A stretch of 64,000 nt of DNA from Amphibalanus amphitrite (taxonomy: Eukaryota > Arthropoda > Thecostraca > Balanomorpha > Balanidae). The DNA lies in the NCBI RefSeq assembly GCF_019059575.1, contig NW_024883032.1, positions 1 through 64,000 of the forward strand, given 5' to 3'. The notes beneath the pieces were generated by a model. The model searched no databases. It was not told the DNA's origin and saw only the letters and a program-made list of their open reading frames with translations. Positions 49,480 to 59,541 of this stretch are shown here, in pieces; position 1 is the first letter of the stretch, and each line of letters begins with the position of its first letter. Made by a program: the position numbers and the translations under genes.

Positions 49480-51444
49480 ACCCTCGCCGGCCGAGGGGGA
49501 GGGGGGATGCCGCCCTCATACGTTTTTACACGATAGCTCGGAAGACGCTGGTGATAAAGAGCTGAAATTTCGCACGCCAGACTTTTGATTCAAACCCAAT
49601 CTTGTGGCACCAATCGCATTTGCAGGTCAACTCAGGTCACTGACCTATGGCGTCATAAGTGAGCCTCTGCACTGTCCTAAGCTAAGAGGTTGCAATTTCG
49701 TAACGCCCTCAGTGCCAGAGAAGTTTTCGAGTGGGTGAAACTTACAGTGCGTAGTATCCATCATAGGCCCCTTACTTGTATGCCTCGGATTTTTTTCTAA
49801 GGGTCACCTGAGGTCAGGTCGGTCATGTGATTATACGTCAATGGGCAAATAAATGGAATCTGTTTTTTTTTTGCCCCGGGATTGGCATACAACTAGCTAA
49901 AACACATGGAATCGTAATCTCATGCACTCCTTGCACGGCCCCATGTTTAACTTCTACATTGTTGACCTTGCGTGACGTCATTAATGACGTCACTAAAGTC
50001 ATAGCAGTTTTTCGTCAATAGCTCCCGATCATATTGAGCTAGCCTACCAGGAAAGCCACCAATTGACTGAAAAAGGCCTACCGAATTGAATGATTAGCGA
50101 TACGACCTCCTTCGGCCATCTTTATGACCTGAGTGGGCCTGAGCTGACTTTGTCCCCGAGGTGACCTTTACCTGTCCTTACCGAAACAAAAAGTATATCA
50201 TTCGACGCGCCTCAGCACGAAGATCACGATGCTGCCCAAATCCCGGCTCTGTGACCAATTTTAGCAATGCTATTAAACAAAAACCTAACGCGTACGACGT
50301 ACCTTAGGGCGCTTGAACTGGCCAGTGACTGCTTAGGTTACCGGTTGACCTGAGACCTTAACCCTCGCACGACCAGGCCATTTCTCATAACACGAACGAC
50401 CAGGGGGGGGGGGGTTGTTACGACCCCCCCCCTGGCGTTTCGAAACGGAAGGTCGTAGAGCCTAGCGGAAAAAAACCAACGGATTGCTCTCAACGAGATC
50501 TCGCGATTGGTGGTATATTTTTTGGTCCTAGGTCAACATTTGACCTACTTATGACCGGTCAAAGGTCAAATTTTCCGAAAAAATCAAACTTTTTCAACTT
50601 TGCGCAACGATTGCGGCAAAACGGTGAGAGATATTAACTTCAAACCTTCAACAACGTATTCCCCACTCAATTCTGCATCATATATGGTGTTTTTGTTGTA
50701 TTTACCCTATAAAAGTAAGAGGCCTATTGCTGATGAGTGATATGGTGTCACATCACCCTCCGGTGTTTGTCCCGATTCGTCGGCTGTTGACCACTGCTCC
50801 GCTATAAATACTGTAGGTAACGACTCAGAAAAGATATGTGGATATCCACTGCAATGTGGATAGCATCAGCAGAAAACCTCGGGACTCGGTACACACTTCG
50901 TGAAAATCCGGCCGGAGGCTGTACCTCTTATGACGTCATAACTCCGTGACCTGACCTGACCCGGTCAATTTTCTTGCACCACACGATAGCCAATGCTTGC
51001 CCCAACATGCATAGGAAGTTTCATCATGATCCATCAAACAATGTGGGTATCACCGGCAGAAAACCTAGGGATTCGGCGCACACGTTTGGTAACTGTCGGC
51101 CGGAGGCTGTACCTCTTATGACGTCATAACTCCGTGACCTGACATGACCCGATCAATTTTTTTTCGGCAAAAGATGCGCAAAGGTTGCCCCAGAGGGTAT
51201 TGAAAATTTCAGCCCGCTACGACAAGCCGTTTAGCGTGCACTTCGAAAAAACCTCAGGGGGGGGGGGTTGATACAACCCCCCCTAGGCGTTCTAGGGTTA
51301 AAATCGAGTACCTGCCGCTGCGTCTCGTAACGACACACACTCATTTTTCCGCGAGGCTTTAGCTCAATTAGGGCGAAACGATGAGGGGGGGCGTACCCTC
51401 CCCCTCGGACGGAGCGTAGCAGAAAACCATAGCTTCGGCGAGGG
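49480..51444. mobile_element. TTAA-flanked MITE (piggyBac-type), element C, interrupted by D
   Basis: TTAA at 49476-49479 (with an extra A) and 51445-51448. The left end CCCTCGCCGGCCGAGGGGGA corresponds to the inverted right end CCCTCGCCGAAGC, followed inward on both sides by a GGGGGAGGG and CCCCTCAT-like block. The element is interrupted by a second TTAA element at 50362-51297. The original element would be about 1 kb. No transposase is seen. Confidence 0.72.
50362..51297. mobile_element. TTAA-flanked MITE (piggyBac-type), element D, nested
   Basis: Flanked by TTAA at 50358-50361 and 51298-51301. The left end CCCTCGCACGACCAGG and the right end CCTAGGCGTTCTAGGG form an imperfect inverted repeat, each followed by a G run and TTGWTACRACCCCCCC. 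It contains two diverged copies of an internal segment (about 50870-50960 and 51045-51150, both with GGCCGGAGGCTGTACCTC). It also has a CGGTCA-A-AGGTCA direct repeat at 50556-50568. It inserted into element C. Confidence 0.78.
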
Positions 51445-51448
51445 TTAA

Positions 51449-53420
51449 CTTTGTCACACTTCTTCGATCTTACTTTCGCCACCATAACACATTCATATAC
51501 CGAATGGTGTTAATTTTATGCACTACTAAATTTGCACTGCTCCATTGTTTTGAGAAAGATCGAGATTCCGACTGACGGAGCGTCACGGAAAGTCGACTTT
51601 GCACGCTGCTGTGCACACTCTCATGTTTAATCGCTGGAACACGCTGTGTCGCCTGCAGTCAGGAAGACATTACGAACATTTCATAACGTGTATTCCCACA
51701 GAACATCGAGAAATGATATCAGCTCAACGTGAGAGTGTGATATGTTACGCGATGGCGGGCGTTGGCAAACTGCCGTGGAGCCGTTTGAACCGAGTCATAA
51801 CGAGAGTAGTGATGACGAATGGATGGTTGGTTCATCAACGAATGATTCTTTCTAGGATGTCCCAACAAGAAATCCAGATGGTATTTTCATTGGGCAATAA
51901 AACCACACAATAAAAGCAAAGCTGATTTGCAGTTAAACGCTGGAGGGAAGGAGGCATCACAACAGTAGTCAGTAGAGCTGCTAACACAGCTGCTAGCAAT
52001 GTAAGCAAGTAGTTACCTAAAGCCAGTTAAAGAACGAAAGCCAAACGTGCTTATCATTGCTAAAAAACACGGTTTCTCAAGATGTCACGATTTTTTCATA
52101 ACATTTCCTTTTATTTCTCGGAAGCCGGACACGTTCTTCTAACGATATAGGTATTCGTGTTTATTTCCAGGTCCTCCCCTTCCTGTTCATTTTACTAAAG
52201 ATCGATATGCCACACAGCAAGAGTCTAAAAAAGAGCATTTTAAATACGTGAATGTGACTTTGATGCATGTAAATACTTGCAGAGAATTGATTATGTCATC
52301 CAGAAATATTCGCATTTGTTACACTTCGTGGTGTTATATGCGCCACTGCAGTCTCCTTTTCGGGCTAGTTTAGGTGCTAGTCTTTTGTACATTCGTGCAG
52401 TCTCCCTGCGTAGAAACATGACAGCCGCGCCGGCCGAACGCCTGGAGTGGTATGCTGTTCCGCACTACATGAGTTGGATACCGCGGCTGTTGAATGGCTG
52501 CCCACTGACCACTGACCACTGACCAGTGCTGGTCGGCTGACTAATGGTTGAATGGATGGTTGCAGAGGAGGATCGCTGGTCATGTGAGAGGGAGTCAGCC
52601 GACCTGTATTGAGTAAGATTCGCGTCGAGTTGATGTTTGGACTTCTGCTTCACACTATCCTACCTTTCTAATTGTGTTACCAGTGGTCAAGACTTCTAAT
52701 GGGAAGTTGTGTCCGACGCTGATGAAAACACGGTCCATGATTGGCATAATTCACTATCACAACACAGCTTAACTTCTTCAAAGCCGGGCTGATGGTGATG
52801 GTCTCGCATAATGCGGTTTACGAGTATTTTTGGCTATTTCAGGGGAGTGCGATATTCACTGAAACTTTGTATGCTGGCTGGCCGTGTCCTGGCGTGCAAC
52901 TATGTCAAGAAAATGTTCTTACCCCCTCTCACCCTGTCGCTGTCAATATTTCTCTGCCTACCTATATCTCTGTTTCTGTATTCACCTGTCTATTTTAATC
53001 TCCTCCCCCCTCTCTCTCTCTCTCTTTTCTCCCCATCTCCACCTTCCCTTCCGGCATCTTCAGCATCATCGGAGAGAAACGAGTGCTGACCCGGTCACTA
53101 GAAAGCTGATCGCCGCTACCATTATTCGGTGTCGGGTCAACAGCCGCACATAGTTAGTCCAACAAAGGCCAGCCATGCCTGTCAGGGTATCGTCAGCATA
53201 CGTGAAAACGACCAAGGCGTGTGTTGTCACCGGAGCAGAAAATCATTCCTTCACTGTACCGTAAAAGATGGAGAGATGAGCATCATGCTTATCGATGAAG
53301 CACAAAGCTTTGAGCCGATGTGTAAAAAAGTTGAAAAGTTTAGTTAGAATTGAAATTGGAATAGAATGTTGGCTTGCGAGAGTAAACAAAAATGTCTGTA
53401 AGAGTCCAAATGCATCTTCA
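51449..53420. other. Intergenic stretch
   Basis: No gene or transposon boundary recognised. A pyrimidine-rich tract with CTCTCTCTC lies near 53000-53030. Confidence 0.4.
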
Positions 53421-53590
53421 CCCTCGCCAGCATTTTGCATCCTTCGACCGCACAAGGGCGACACAACCCGCTGTCGCGTGTGACCCCTTCCCGAGCTAGA
53501 ACTTTGCGAAATAGATGAGTGCATTGTTCTACGCAAGAGTAAGCTAATAGTAACCAATTTTAAGGCCTCAGGTCGATAGGTGATGTCACA
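53421..53590. mobile_element. Truncated copy of MITE B
   Basis: Starts CACCCTCGCCAGCATTTTGC and then follows element B in order: CCTTCGACSGCACAAGG, GAGCTAGARCTT, ACCAATTTTAAGG and the AGGTC block. It breaks off where a hAT element is inserted at 53599. The TTAA flank and right end are missing. Confidence 0.7.
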
Positions 53591-53598
53591 GGTCGGAT

Positions 53599-54001
53599 CA
53601 GGACTGTGGAGTCAGAGTAGGAGTCGGAGTCGACAGTTCTGTCCGGAGTCGGAATTGACTTTGTAATGCTCAAAGTCATGCTCGACACCTGGTCCTCGGA
53701 AAATATTACACAGGACTGGTTTTGTCGAAGATAAGACCATACTGCCGTTTTGAACGAACAATTTTAGAATGAAAATCAAAAGATGCACCAGAGCCTGTTT
53801 TCAGTTCATTAGGGCTAACTTGAGAGGTATTTTGCAAATTAACATCTTGGGACGCGCCAGGAATTGTTTCAGGCAAGCTAAAAGCATCTTCGATATAAAC
53901 TTTACCATTACAACGCTGGCTTAAAGAGAGATGTCCGGACTCAGAGTTGCAGTCGGAGTCGGAGTAGAAGTTACCAACAATCCATCGAAACCGCAGCCCT
54001 G
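53599..54001. mobile_element. Small non-autonomous hAT element
   Basis: The ends are CAGGACTGTGGAGTC at the left and, inverted, CAGGGCTGCGGTTTC at the right, matching the CAGGGCTGTGGAGTCGGAG-type terminus of a widespread hAT group. The interior has GGAGTCGGAGTCG runs near both ends (53618-53655 and 53950-53976). It is flanked by GGTCGGAT (53591-53598) and GGTCAGAT (54002-54009), an 8-base duplication with one mismatch. At 403 bases it has no coding capacity and sits inside the truncated MITE B copy, 228 bases ahead of the TATA box of the next gene. Confidence 0.8.
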
Positions 54002-54228
54002 GGTCAGATGAATGATAAAAGTGGGTTTTTATTGTTGGCGAGCAGCTTTGTGATACATGAGAAGTGGCCCCTTTATATCATTCATCAGCCGATTGTTTTG
54101 CATTCAATAAACATAAGTCTACCACCCCGAATACCACTGTATCTCCACCATATCTGCCAAACAATGGACATGCGCCGATGATCAGAGCTCGGCCGGGAGG
54201 GCGCCCACAGCTCCGGAGAAACCGCTCA

Positions 54229-54235
54229 CTATAAA
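54229..54235 (+). promoter_or_regulatory. TATA box of the secreted-protein gene
   Basis: CTATAAA lies about 30 bases ahead of an initiator-like CCAGTC at 54260-54265. The start codon follows at 54280, so the untranslated leader would be only about 20 bases. A TATA-driven promoter suggests regulated, possibly tissue-specific, expression. Confidence 0.75.
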
Positions 54236-54279
54236 GGCTCGGTGGGCGCCGGCGGCGGGCCAGTCGGTCGCGCATCACC

Positions 54280-54340
54280 ATGGCGTCTGCACGCGCTGCC
54301 TGCCTCGTGCTCCTGGCCCTGGCCGACGCCGCCTCAGCCG
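54280..54340 (+). CDS. Secreted-protein gene, exon 1 (signal peptide)
   Basis: The ATG is in a strong context (CACCATGG) and encodes MASARAACLVLLALADAASA, a typical signal peptide with a short basic n-region, a Leu/Ala core and an ASA cleavage site. It ends at CCG|GTAAGG in phase 1. The product therefore enters the secretory pathway. There is no other coding sequence between promoter and donor. Confidence 0.85.
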
Positions 54341-55375
54341 GTAAGGTTTCATCATCCTAGCCACCTTGCCTTGGTTTTGTAGTTCGTGTTTACAGCAGCT
54401 TTTTTTAGACCAAGCGTTTTTGTTTCAACCATGATTTTGTTCCAACTCATTATTCTAAGTGTCTGTAGCCTGATGTTTATGTTTAACACCAGTATAGCGC
54501 CTTTTGGGGCGACTAACGGAGCGAGCGAGAGGGTGAGCCTTGCACGTGCGAAATTTCGAGGGGGTACCTCCAGCTGACTTGTGCACGGCACCCTACTAAC
54601 CGGTCTCTAGCGATGTGCCAAATTTGAGCACAATCGGCCCAGCCGTTTTCGAGATCTGGAAGCGGCACCCTGCACGTGCGCACGTGCAAAATGGGTCCCA
54701 ACTGACTTTTGCACGGCACCCTACTAACCGGTCCCTAACCATGTACCAAATTTGAGCGCCATCGGTCCAGCCGTTCTCGAGATCTGGAAACGACCCCTGC
54801 ACGTGCGCACGTGCAGCAGCACCCCAACTCTGGCACATGGATATGCAGTGCCTAGTGGGTGCCTACCTACATGCCAACTTTCAGCGCAATCGGCCAAGTA
54901 GTTACCGAGATATTGCAACAATTACAAAAGTGACACCTCTTCGTTTTGCACGTGGCACGTGCATAAGGGGTCACCCACATGCATCGGGAATAGTCCAATA
55001 CTTGGTAGAAGGAATGAAGCTACCCCACAAAAATTACCGCATGTAAATCGGTCAAGTGGTTGCTGAGATATAAGCCTCGCAAAAGCGTGACCACGGCCGG
55101 CCGGCCGGCCGGCCGGCCGCTCATACTCAGAAATTTCCGTTATTCTACGTAAGACTCCGCTCGCTTCGCTCGCTCCGTAATCAGGGCTTGACGTAAACAA
55201 ATACAATAGATAAAATATAAGATTTTGACATTTATTTTTATAACTTGTACCATAATATTTTCGCGTATCTTTCGAAAGCAATTCAGCATTTCTTCGATAC
55301 TTCCCTCCCACAGAGAGCGACCAGTCACCTGACGTGACGAGCCGTAAAGTAACATATCTGTTATCCCTTCCCCAG
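54341..55375. repeat. Intron 1, filled by diverged ~130-base repeats
   Basis: About four diverged units between 54535 and 55130 each contain CACGTGCRCACGTG-like palindromes, then CCAAATTTGAGC, then CAATCGGYCNAG and GAGATCTGGAA. The last unit ends in a GGCC run at 55095-55118. Near the ends, ACGGAGCGAGCGAG at 54518 and its inverse CGCTCGCTCCGTAAT at 55167-55181 hint at an element boundary. The family is unknown; such tails are common in invertebrate dispersed repeats. Confidence 0.6.
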
Positions 55376-55437
55376 GTTCGATGCTGAGGAGGAGACAGCT
55401 GGACACGTCTGGAGCCCTGCTGCAGGCCTTTGTGTGG
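55376..55437 (+). CDS. Secreted-protein gene, exon 2
   Basis: The acceptor CTGTTATCCCTTCCCCAG ends at 55375. Entering in phase 1 it encodes GSMLRRRQLDTSGALLQAFVW, a short linker with a basic RRR cluster. The donor is uncertain: TGG|GTATTT (end 55437, phase 0) fits the next exon if its acceptor is at 55825. A donor two residues earlier (GT|GTGGGT, end 55433) would fit an acceptor at 55818. Both keep the frame. Confidence 0.65.
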
Positions 55438-55825
55438 GTATTTACTCCTCTAAAAATGTTTCGTGTTCCTGACAAACAACGTTTGGTGATCTATCTATTG
55501 ATAAGGGCTTATGAGGATTTTATCCATCTATAGACAGTGGGCTGTCTATAAATGTGTAAGTGTATATTGGTCGCAAAATTTGACAACTAATGTAAGATAA
55601 TTGCTGTTTTCAAGGGCGGCACGCAGAGAACGTTCTCATATAGAAAAAAATATATCTAAGGCTTTCAGGTTTGTTGTGTCGACGCAAAGCAAAAAAAGCG
55701 CAAAAAAACTATTAAAAAACTGGAAGAGGTGTGAAATGATAAGGTCTTTGTCATCTTGTATGCCCTATGTGACCTGTTGTGACCTCTGTGACCCGATGTA
55801 ACTCGCCGTCTTATTCAGCCCCCAG

Positions 55826-55928
55826 GAGCCACCGGCGCTGGCTGACCCTGCCGGCGCCGAGAACCGCCAATCGGAGGGCGGCTTCAGCCCGCAGATCCCC
55901 AACTTCCAGGCCGGCAGCTCACTCCCGC
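55826..55928 (+). CDS. Secreted-protein gene, exon 3
   Basis: The acceptor is CAGCCCCCAG (55825) or the upstream TTATTCAG (55818). The frame reads EPPALADPAGAENRQSEGGF and ends QAGSSLP with donor CCGC|GTGAGT in phase 1. It is hydrophilic and Pro/Gly/Gln-rich, consistent with a disordered extracellular segment. Phase continuity with the exon on each side supports this frame over the overlapping open frame that begins at 55779. Confidence 0.78.
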
Positions 55929-56553
55929 GTGAGTAGAAAACTAACAAAACACTCACAGCAGTCTCGTGAATCTTATGAAAACGTTTGCGAGTTTTAGTGA
56001 TTTGTTGAATTGATAATATCATACTGGCACTGTGTTGAGTCGAATACCTATTAGGACGGCATCCTAGAAAAAAATGCATCGACATACAGCCGACGCAGTT
56101 TTCTTTCAGCGATTATGCACAAACATTCCGGATACGATGTCGGCAACCGTTTCTTACGGCAACCGCTCTGGAAGCACGGTGACTGAAATGAATGTTGCAC
56201 AGTCACCATGAGTTTGGTGTTACGAACGGTAGATGTTGTTACCAACAGTGGATAATTAGCGAAGAATAGCTCGCATGAGATAATTGCGTTATGTGGCCAT
56301 TACGAGAGGCAGCTGTGTTGTAACCATTGCGCAGGAGAGCACCCATCATGCAAGACGATGCACGGAGGCATGCACGCGTGACGCAGATGCCGTCACCCAC
56401 ACTCTAGAAAGCATAAAATCACGGCTTCCAGCGTGAAATTATCACGAAAAACTGCCGCGTCGTTGGTCTTTATCATGCCACCTTGCCTACCGAGCCCGCA
56501 CGAGCACCTGCCGTTGCTCTGACGTCACGCCTGAAGCCGGGACACCTTTGCAG
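55929..56553 (+). other. Intron 3 of the secreted-protein gene
   Basis: Bounded by GTGAGT at 55929 and the acceptor CACCTTTGCAG at 56553. No repeat recognised. Confidence 0.7.
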
Positions 56554-57420
56554 GTGAAGAGCCGACCACCCACGGGCGGCGGCGGAGACGTCAGATCGCG
56601 CAGAAGCTGCAGGACATGCTGAACGCGCCGTACAGCGGCCGGCTGCCCACCGACCTGCAGCCGCTGATGCATCAGAGCCTGGAGCGACGGCGGCACGTCC
56701 AGCAATTCAACGCCATCCGGCGCAGTGGCGGGCAGCAGGAGGACCTGCGCAGCCGACCCGCCTTCCAGCCGGGCCCGCAGCCCAGCCCGCAGATCGACCG
56801 GTTGGCGCTGCCGAGCCTCTTCCCCGAGAGAGACGAGTCGGAGGAGCGGCGTCCCGAACAGGGATTCGGACAGCAGTTCGGCGGCCAGCAGGACTTTCGG
56901 TCTCAGCAGGACTTTAGACCTCAGGACGAGTTCCGGCCCCAGCAGGACTTTAGACCTCAGGACGACTTCCGGCCTCAGCAGGACTTCAGAAATCAGGACG
57001 AGTTCCGGCCCCAGCAGGAGTTCCGACCCCAGGACGACTTCCGACCTCACGATGAGTTCCGGCCTCACCAGGAGTTCCGTGACCAACAGGACTTCCACCA
57101 GCAGGACTTCCGTCCGGAGGACGACTTCCGCCGGGATCAAGGCTTCAGGCCGGAGCAGGACTTCGACCCAAGCCACGAGTTCAACTTTAGCCCGGAGCAC
57201 GACATCCGTCGTCGGCCGCGCCCGGCTCGCAGGCCACAGAACTCAGGCTTTGTGCCGGACAACGGCGGTCTGTCCAGCCGCCTCTTCAGCCAGATTCGGA
57301 GGACGTTCTTTGGAGGCCAGGCGCAGAACCGCCGGAAGAGAAGTGTTGAACAGACCAGCGACGTCTCGAGACTGACACCTCGGCAGTTGTTTGACGAAAG
57401 GCCAGCAGACAACGGGCCAG
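56554..57420 (+). CDS. Secreted-protein gene, exon 4 (FRPQ hexapeptide repeats)
   Basis: An 867-base exon, phase 1 to phase 1 (donor GGCCAG|GTGCGT), encoding about 289 residues. It opens with a basic cluster (RRRRRQIAQKLQDMLNAPYSG). About 16 tandem units of consensus FRPQ[Q/D][D/E] follow at 56895-57182. After the repeats come RRRPRPARRPQ and a furin-type RRKRS near 57328-57345. The Arg/Asp/Gln/Phe alternation gives a polyampholyte with evenly spaced aromatics, as in some structural or adhesive matrix proteins. I know no named family. Reading through the donor gives a stop at 57474-57476. Confidence 0.9.
56895..57182 (+). repeat. Coding 18-base repeat (FRPQQD/FRPQDD hexapeptides)
   Basis: About 16 units of six codons; Phe is invariant, the second residue is mostly Arg, and the last two are acidic or Gln. 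Early units alternate FRPQQD and FRPQD[E/D], giving a 12-residue higher-order period, and later units degenerate (FHQQD, FRRDQG, FDPSHE). Confidence 0.95.
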
Positions 57421-57584
57421 GTGCGTTGACAAACAATGCAGCCCCGACAGTTTTGGCTCCGGTTCTTGCGCTGTAGCGATATGCGATGGACATGGTGCTG
57501 CGGAAATGCAGTTCAAAGTGGGACGGGCCACAAAGCGCATTAGTTGAGACAAAACCATAACAACGGACAAACTAGGGAAGTTAA

Positions 57585-57590
57585 ATAAAA
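57585..57590 (+). terminator. Possible intronic polyadenylation signal
   Basis: AATAAA lies 109 bases after the stop reached by reading exon 4 through its donor (57476). It could terminate a short transcript encoding a protein ending in ...VLAPVLAL. It could equally be chance in an AT-rich intron. Confidence 0.35.
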
Positions 57591-57773
57591 GTCAAACCCT
57601 GACAGGACAGGTGCGGATAAAGAACGCAGAATTGAATGGAATTCTAATTTACGTGACAAATAACACCAAATAGGTCGGCATATCACACTGCAGAAGGTCT
57701 GAAAGTGTATCTATTTTTAAACTACGCTTCCCCTGTCTCCATGAACTAACGGTGGCCTTTTCCTCTTCCGCAG

Positions 57774-57878
57774 CCGCCGACGAGAACAGCGCAGGTTTCT
57801 TCCAGATGCCGCCGGGCTTCCCCAACATGGCGTCCCTGAGCGGATTCGCCGACCAGTTCCAGGACTCGCCCAACGCTG
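57774..57878 (+). CDS. Secreted-protein gene, exon 5
   Basis: Acceptor TTTTCCTCTTCCGCAG at 57773, donor GCTG|GTGAGT at 57878. It is 105 bases, phase 1 to phase 1. It encodes AADENSAGFFQMPPGFPNMA, continuing SLSGFADQFQDSPNA. It is rich in Phe, Gln, Pro and Gly and consistent with the extracellular composition of the other exons. Being phase 1-1, it could be skipped or included without a frameshift. Confidence 0.85.
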
Positions 57879-58171
57879 GTGAGTGCGCACACCATGCAAA
57901 TGTATGAAATCCGCAAAAAGGAATTACATTTGACAATCAAACAATTTTTGGTGTTCAAAGAAATACAATACAACCCTTCCGTGGGATCAATGACCACCGC
58001 AGATGCAGCAATGATCACTGAAAGCTGATTATCTACTCAATCGTTGAGAGATCGATAACTACTTTGTGCGAGCTCTATCCGGCGTTCCACGGCTGATCCA
58101 TGTCTTTTGTTTGTGACTGGCGAGGCGGTCGACATCGTCGTTTGACCCCTCGAACCCATGTTTGTCGCCAG

Positions 58172-58266
58172 TGAACAACATCGACGTGCCGGGCATCCAG
58201 TTCCCGGCCTCGCCGTTCCAGTCGCGCTTCGACGACGAGCCGCAGCCTGTGTTCCAGGACACGCCA
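58172..58266 (+). CDS. Secreted-protein gene, exon 6 (alternative)
   Basis: Acceptor TTTGTCGCCAG at 58171, donor ACGCCA|GTGAGT at 58266. It enters at phase 1 and leaves at phase 0, encoding VNNIDVPGIQFPASPFQSRF and then DDEPQPVFQDTP. It resembles exon 5 in its FQDSP/FQDTP ending. Its phase 0 exit does not fit exon 8 (phase 1), whose frame would stop after 14 residues. It does fit exon 7 at 58936, which stops after four codons. It therefore probably belongs to a short alternative isoform, unless an exon between is missed. Confidence 0.75.
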
Positions 58267-58935
58267 GTGAGTCTCCCGCCGCCTCACACTCCTCCTATGT
58301 AGTCACTCAGTCACACTAGCTCACTCACCCACTCATTCACAAGCGCTCATTCACTCACTCCAAATTCACAAATTCACTCATACAATTACTCTTCTGCTCT
58401 GGGACGTTCACTCACTCGCTCGCTCGCTCGCTCGCTCACTCACTCACCGGCACTCCGAAACGCTCACTCGAACACCGCACACATCCTAAAATAGATGCCG
58501 CGTCGCGCCTCGATGAACTCCCAGTCAATCAGTGGGCGGTTGACCCCGGTATCGAGATGAAACAGACTTTCACGAGCGGCCGAGGAGGATGTGTTGGTCG
58601 CGCCCGGCCGCCTTCTCCAGGCGTTAGGGAGAGAAACGTGGTACACTGGCCGATACACTGTCAGCGACCGCACCACGGCGGCGAAAGTGGCTCCACTCGA
58701 ATGGTGATGATAATGAACGAAACCTGTGATCATCTATTCAGCTGAGTTCATTTAAAAACGGCATTCAAAACAATGAGCCCAAGTCGCTAGGTGAGGGATT
58801 CAATACCATTAGTACAGTATATCTGAGTCAGCGATAACTCAGACCGTTCCTTACATTTCGTAGGCGACTGTGATCGTATGATATATCATGCCAAAGAGCA
58901 CTTTTCCAGCTCAGTATACTTGTTTTTCGTTCCAG
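58267..58935 (+). repeat. Intron with ACTC/GCTC tetranucleotide tract
   Basis: Between about 58300 and 58470 the intron holds interrupted CACT, CATTCACT and (GCTC)n units. The remainder has no recognised feature. The small frame at 58557-58745 is not supported by splice sites of suitable phase. Confidence 0.6.
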
Positions 58936-58991
58936 GCCGGCAGCAACTAAACTCGAGTTCTAAATGTGCCCGCGCGGACTCTAGCACATAG
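58936..58991 (+). CDS. Secreted-protein gene, exon 7 (alternative terminal, AGSN stop)
   Basis: A strong acceptor (TTTTTCGTTCCAG, 58935) and a strong donor (CATAG|GTAAGT, 58991) bound 56 bases that have a stop in all three frames. Entered at phase 0 from exon 6 it reads Ala-Gly-Ser-Asn-TAA. It may be a terminal coding exon followed by a spliced 3' leader, or a poison exon that exposes the transcript to nonsense-mediated decay. The strong splice sites make it unlikely to be random. Confidence 0.45.
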
Positions 58992-59541
58992 GTAAGTCGA
59001 TTTTATGCATCACTTTTCAATTTTCATTTTTCATAATTGTATGTTTCATAAATGTATAATGTATTGCATGACAGTTAACTAGGATATGAAATTTCTTATA
59101 TCTGACGATTAAAACATGAATAATAATTACCGACCATTAATTATAATAACTGGCAGGAAATGACGGGACACCAGTGTTATGTAATTGTATAACTAGTTAC
59201 ATCGAAGTTTTCCTCGGTGTCGGGATACACGCTACCCAGTAGCTCTCTCAAGCCGTCGCCGGCGGCGGCTGTCCACCGGCGCCGCTAAAAGTGAGAGTAT
59301 CACCCGGGAGGGAGGTAATGGGCCGGAGAAACGGCCGCATCGGACGGTCACGTGAGCGGACGGAGGGGTGACTCACAGTTCACACACCATGCCATTGAAT
59401 GAAAACGGATGGCGGACGCAGACAAAAAGTGTAGTGGCGTTAGTCAAGAGCGTAACTGCAGGGGCAGTCAATAAGTTAGGTATAGGTATTTCGGCCAGAG
59501 AATCAGAATGATCTGACCCGTCGTTTCTCTGTCTGTTTCAG
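58992..59541 (+). other. Intron before the last coding exon
   Basis: AT-rich at first, then GC-rich near 59245-59350. It ends in the strong acceptor CTCTGTCTGTTTCAG at 59541. No repeat recognised. Confidence 0.6.

Noticed and set aside
56051-56245. Minus-strand frame in intron 3 of the secreted-protein gene
   Set aside because: Short, no motif and inside a well-supported intron.
58557-58745. Missing exon between exons 6 and 8 of the secreted-protein gene
   Set aside because: The acceptor CCTTCTCCAG at about 58621 is fair, but no donor gives the phase 0 to phase 1 change needed.
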